A stretch of 6,124 bases of DNA from an uncultured Lachnospiraceae bacterium (GTDB taxonomy: Bacteria > Bacillota > Clostridia > Lachnospirales > Lachnospiraceae). The stretch covers positions 1 through 6,124 of the forward strand of contig CAMWMO010000114.1 of the NCBI GenBank assembly GCA_947175305.1. The letters are read 5' to 3'. Below, in pieces: positions 5,334 through 6,124 of this stretch (the stretch's first letter is position 1; each line of letters begins with the position of its first letter). The notes beneath the pieces are model-generated. The model worked only from the letters and a program-made list of their open reading frames with translations, was not told the DNA's origin and did not search any database. The translations under genes and the position numbers were made by a program.

Positions 5334-6092
5334 ATGTACGATAAAATTCGGGAACAATATCCTTATCTGTATGAGACCCATCTGCATACGTCGGAGGGGA
5401 GCGCCTGCGCCCGGAGCACCGGGGCTGAAATGGCGAGAGCCTGCAAAGAATACGGCTATACCGGCATTATCGTGACAGATCATAATTGGTATGGAAACAC
5501 GGCGGTGGACAGGAGTCTGCCCTGGGAGGAATGGGTGGACGTTTTCTGTGAGGGTTATGAGCACGCCCGGACGGAGGGAGACAGAATCGGGCTGGATGTG
5601 TTTTTCGGATACGAAGCAGGCTATCAGGGAACGGAATTTCTGATATACGGAGTGGATGGTGCATGGCTGAAGAGCCATCCCCAGATCAGAGAGGCTACGG
5701 TGGAGGAGCAGTACAGCCTGATCCATGAGGCGGGCGGATTGGTGATGCATGCTCATCCTTTCAGGGAGGCGGATTATATTCCGGAAATACGTCTCTTCCC
5801 GGAATGGGTGGACGGTGTGGAGGGCATCAACGCGGCCCACACGAATCCCAGGAGCCTCGGACACAGAAATTATCAGTATGACCAGAAGGCATTAGAGTAT
5901 GCCCGTACCCATAAGCTGCCCATCAGCGCAGGATCGGACATTCATTTCAAGAAGCTGTTTGGCGGCGGCACTGCCTTTCGCAGGAAGATCGCTTCAGTGG
6001 CTGATTATGTGCAGGCGATCCTTACGGGGGAAGATCATGTGTTGACCGATGGGGTGGTATGGTATGACAAAGAGGGGCATATCCTTAAATAA
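5334..6092 (+). CDS. PHP-domain metal-dependent hydrolase/phosphoesterase
   Basis: A 252-residue single-domain protein of the PHP (polymerase and histidinol phosphatase) superfamily, TIM-barrel-like metallohydrolases that usually act on phosphoesters with a di- or trinuclear metal site. The metal-ligand motifs appear in the family order: ETHLHTSEGS (14-23) with His16 and His18, VTDHNW (47-52) with Asp49 and His50, FGYEAG (91-96) with Glu94, VMHAHPF (137-143) with His139 and His141, and GSDIH (200-204) with Asp202 and His204. His169 or Asn171 in AAHTNP may complete the site. The set is intact, so catalysis is expected. It is shorter than typical histidinol phosphatase (HisK-type) or the YciV nucleotidase group, and has no polymerase domain; the SEGSACARS segment after HLHT differs from their SDG. 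Substrate unknown. No signal peptide or membrane segment. It follows the ilvE terminator by 23 nt and is followed by a probable new start at 6114. Confidence 0.9.
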   Translation: MYDKIREQYPYLYETHLHTSEGSACARSTGAEMARACKEYGYTGIIVTDHNWYGNTAVDRSLPWEEWVDVFCEGYEHARTEGDRIGLDVFFGYEAGYQGTEFLIYGVDGAWLKSHPQIREATVEEQYSLIHEAGGLVMHAHPFREADYIPEIRLFPEWVDGVEGINAAHTNPRSLGHRNYQYDQKALEYARTHKLPISAGSDIHFKKLFGGGTAFRRKIASVADYVQAILTGEDHVLTDGVVWYDKEGHILK

Positions 6093-6113
6093 TGACGGGA
6101 GAGCGGAAAGGTT

Positions 6114-6124
6114 ATGGGCAGAGA
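6114..6124 (+). CDS. Possible start of the next gene (3' truncated)
   Basis: An ATG at 6114, reading MGR before the window ends, is preceded by GGGAGAG at 6097-6103 with 10 nt spacing, a reasonable ribosome binding site 21 nt after the PHP stop. A competing ATG at 6092 overlaps the PHP stop (TAATG) and is also open to the edge (MTGERKGYGQR), but its nearest purine run is 14 nt away. Too little sequence remains to name a product. Confidence 0.4.

Noticed and set aside
5298..5864. A 188-codon open frame on the - strand opposite the PHP gene
   Set aside because: It runs through the PHP metal-ligand codons in antisense, shows no family motif, and its 3' part falls in the terminator region; a shadow.
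1..6124. Mobile elements, CRISPR repeats, tRNA/rRNA genes, anti-phage system
   Set aside because: No transposase or integrase, no direct repeats with spacers, no tRNA-like fold and no defence-family protein was seen; gene content is metabolic and regulatory.

Overview
The window is a gene-dense piece of a bacterial chromosome with every recognisable gene on the + strand. Purine-rich Shine-Dalgarno sites, roughly balanced base composition, and the gene types (a B. subtilis/phi3T-like ThyA, a clostridial-looking DHFR, a multi-domain hybrid kinase of the kind common in gut Clostridia) suggest a Firmicute, most likely Lachnospiraceae. That placement is inference from protein flavour; no rRNA or other marker is present.

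Layout: (1) 1-851, the 3' half of a beta-CASP metallo-beta-lactamase RNA-processing-type hydrolase whose start lies upstream of the window. (2) 900-1748, thyA, thymidylate synthase. (3) 1767-2258, folA, dihydrofolate reductase, 18 bp after thyA. (4) 2273-4144, a hybrid histidine kinase (HisKA, HATPase_c, receiver, Hpt and a C-terminal helical segment), 14 bp after folA and lacking any input domain. (5) 4220-5245, ilvE, branched-chain amino acid aminotransferase, behind a candidate promoter and a strong ribosome binding site. (6) 5270-5310, a strong intrinsic terminator. (7) 5334-6092, a PHP-domain metal-dependent hydrolase. A further gene probably begins at about 6114 and runs off the window.

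How they fit together: ThyA makes dTMP and turns methylene-tetrahydrofolate into dihydrofolate, which FolA reduces back, so the pair forms the usual dTMP cycle. The tight spacing places the kinase in the same transcript as thyA-folA. Its N-terminus begins almost directly at the phosphorylatable histidine (His22), and an in-frame stop just upstream rules out a longer form. No partner regulator is visible here, so its input and output are unknown. IlvE, the last step of leucine, isoleucine and valine synthesis, looks like its own unit ending at the terminator. The PHP gene lies directly behind that terminator, which suggests read-through or attenuation, or a promoter overlapping the hairpin.

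Most of the window is ordinary housekeeping sequence. The points that merit a second look are the sensorless kinase in a folate operon and the terminator/leader arrangement before the PHP gene. I see no mobile element, CRISPR array, tRNA, rRNA or phage gene, and no intergenic stretch exceeds 90 bp.
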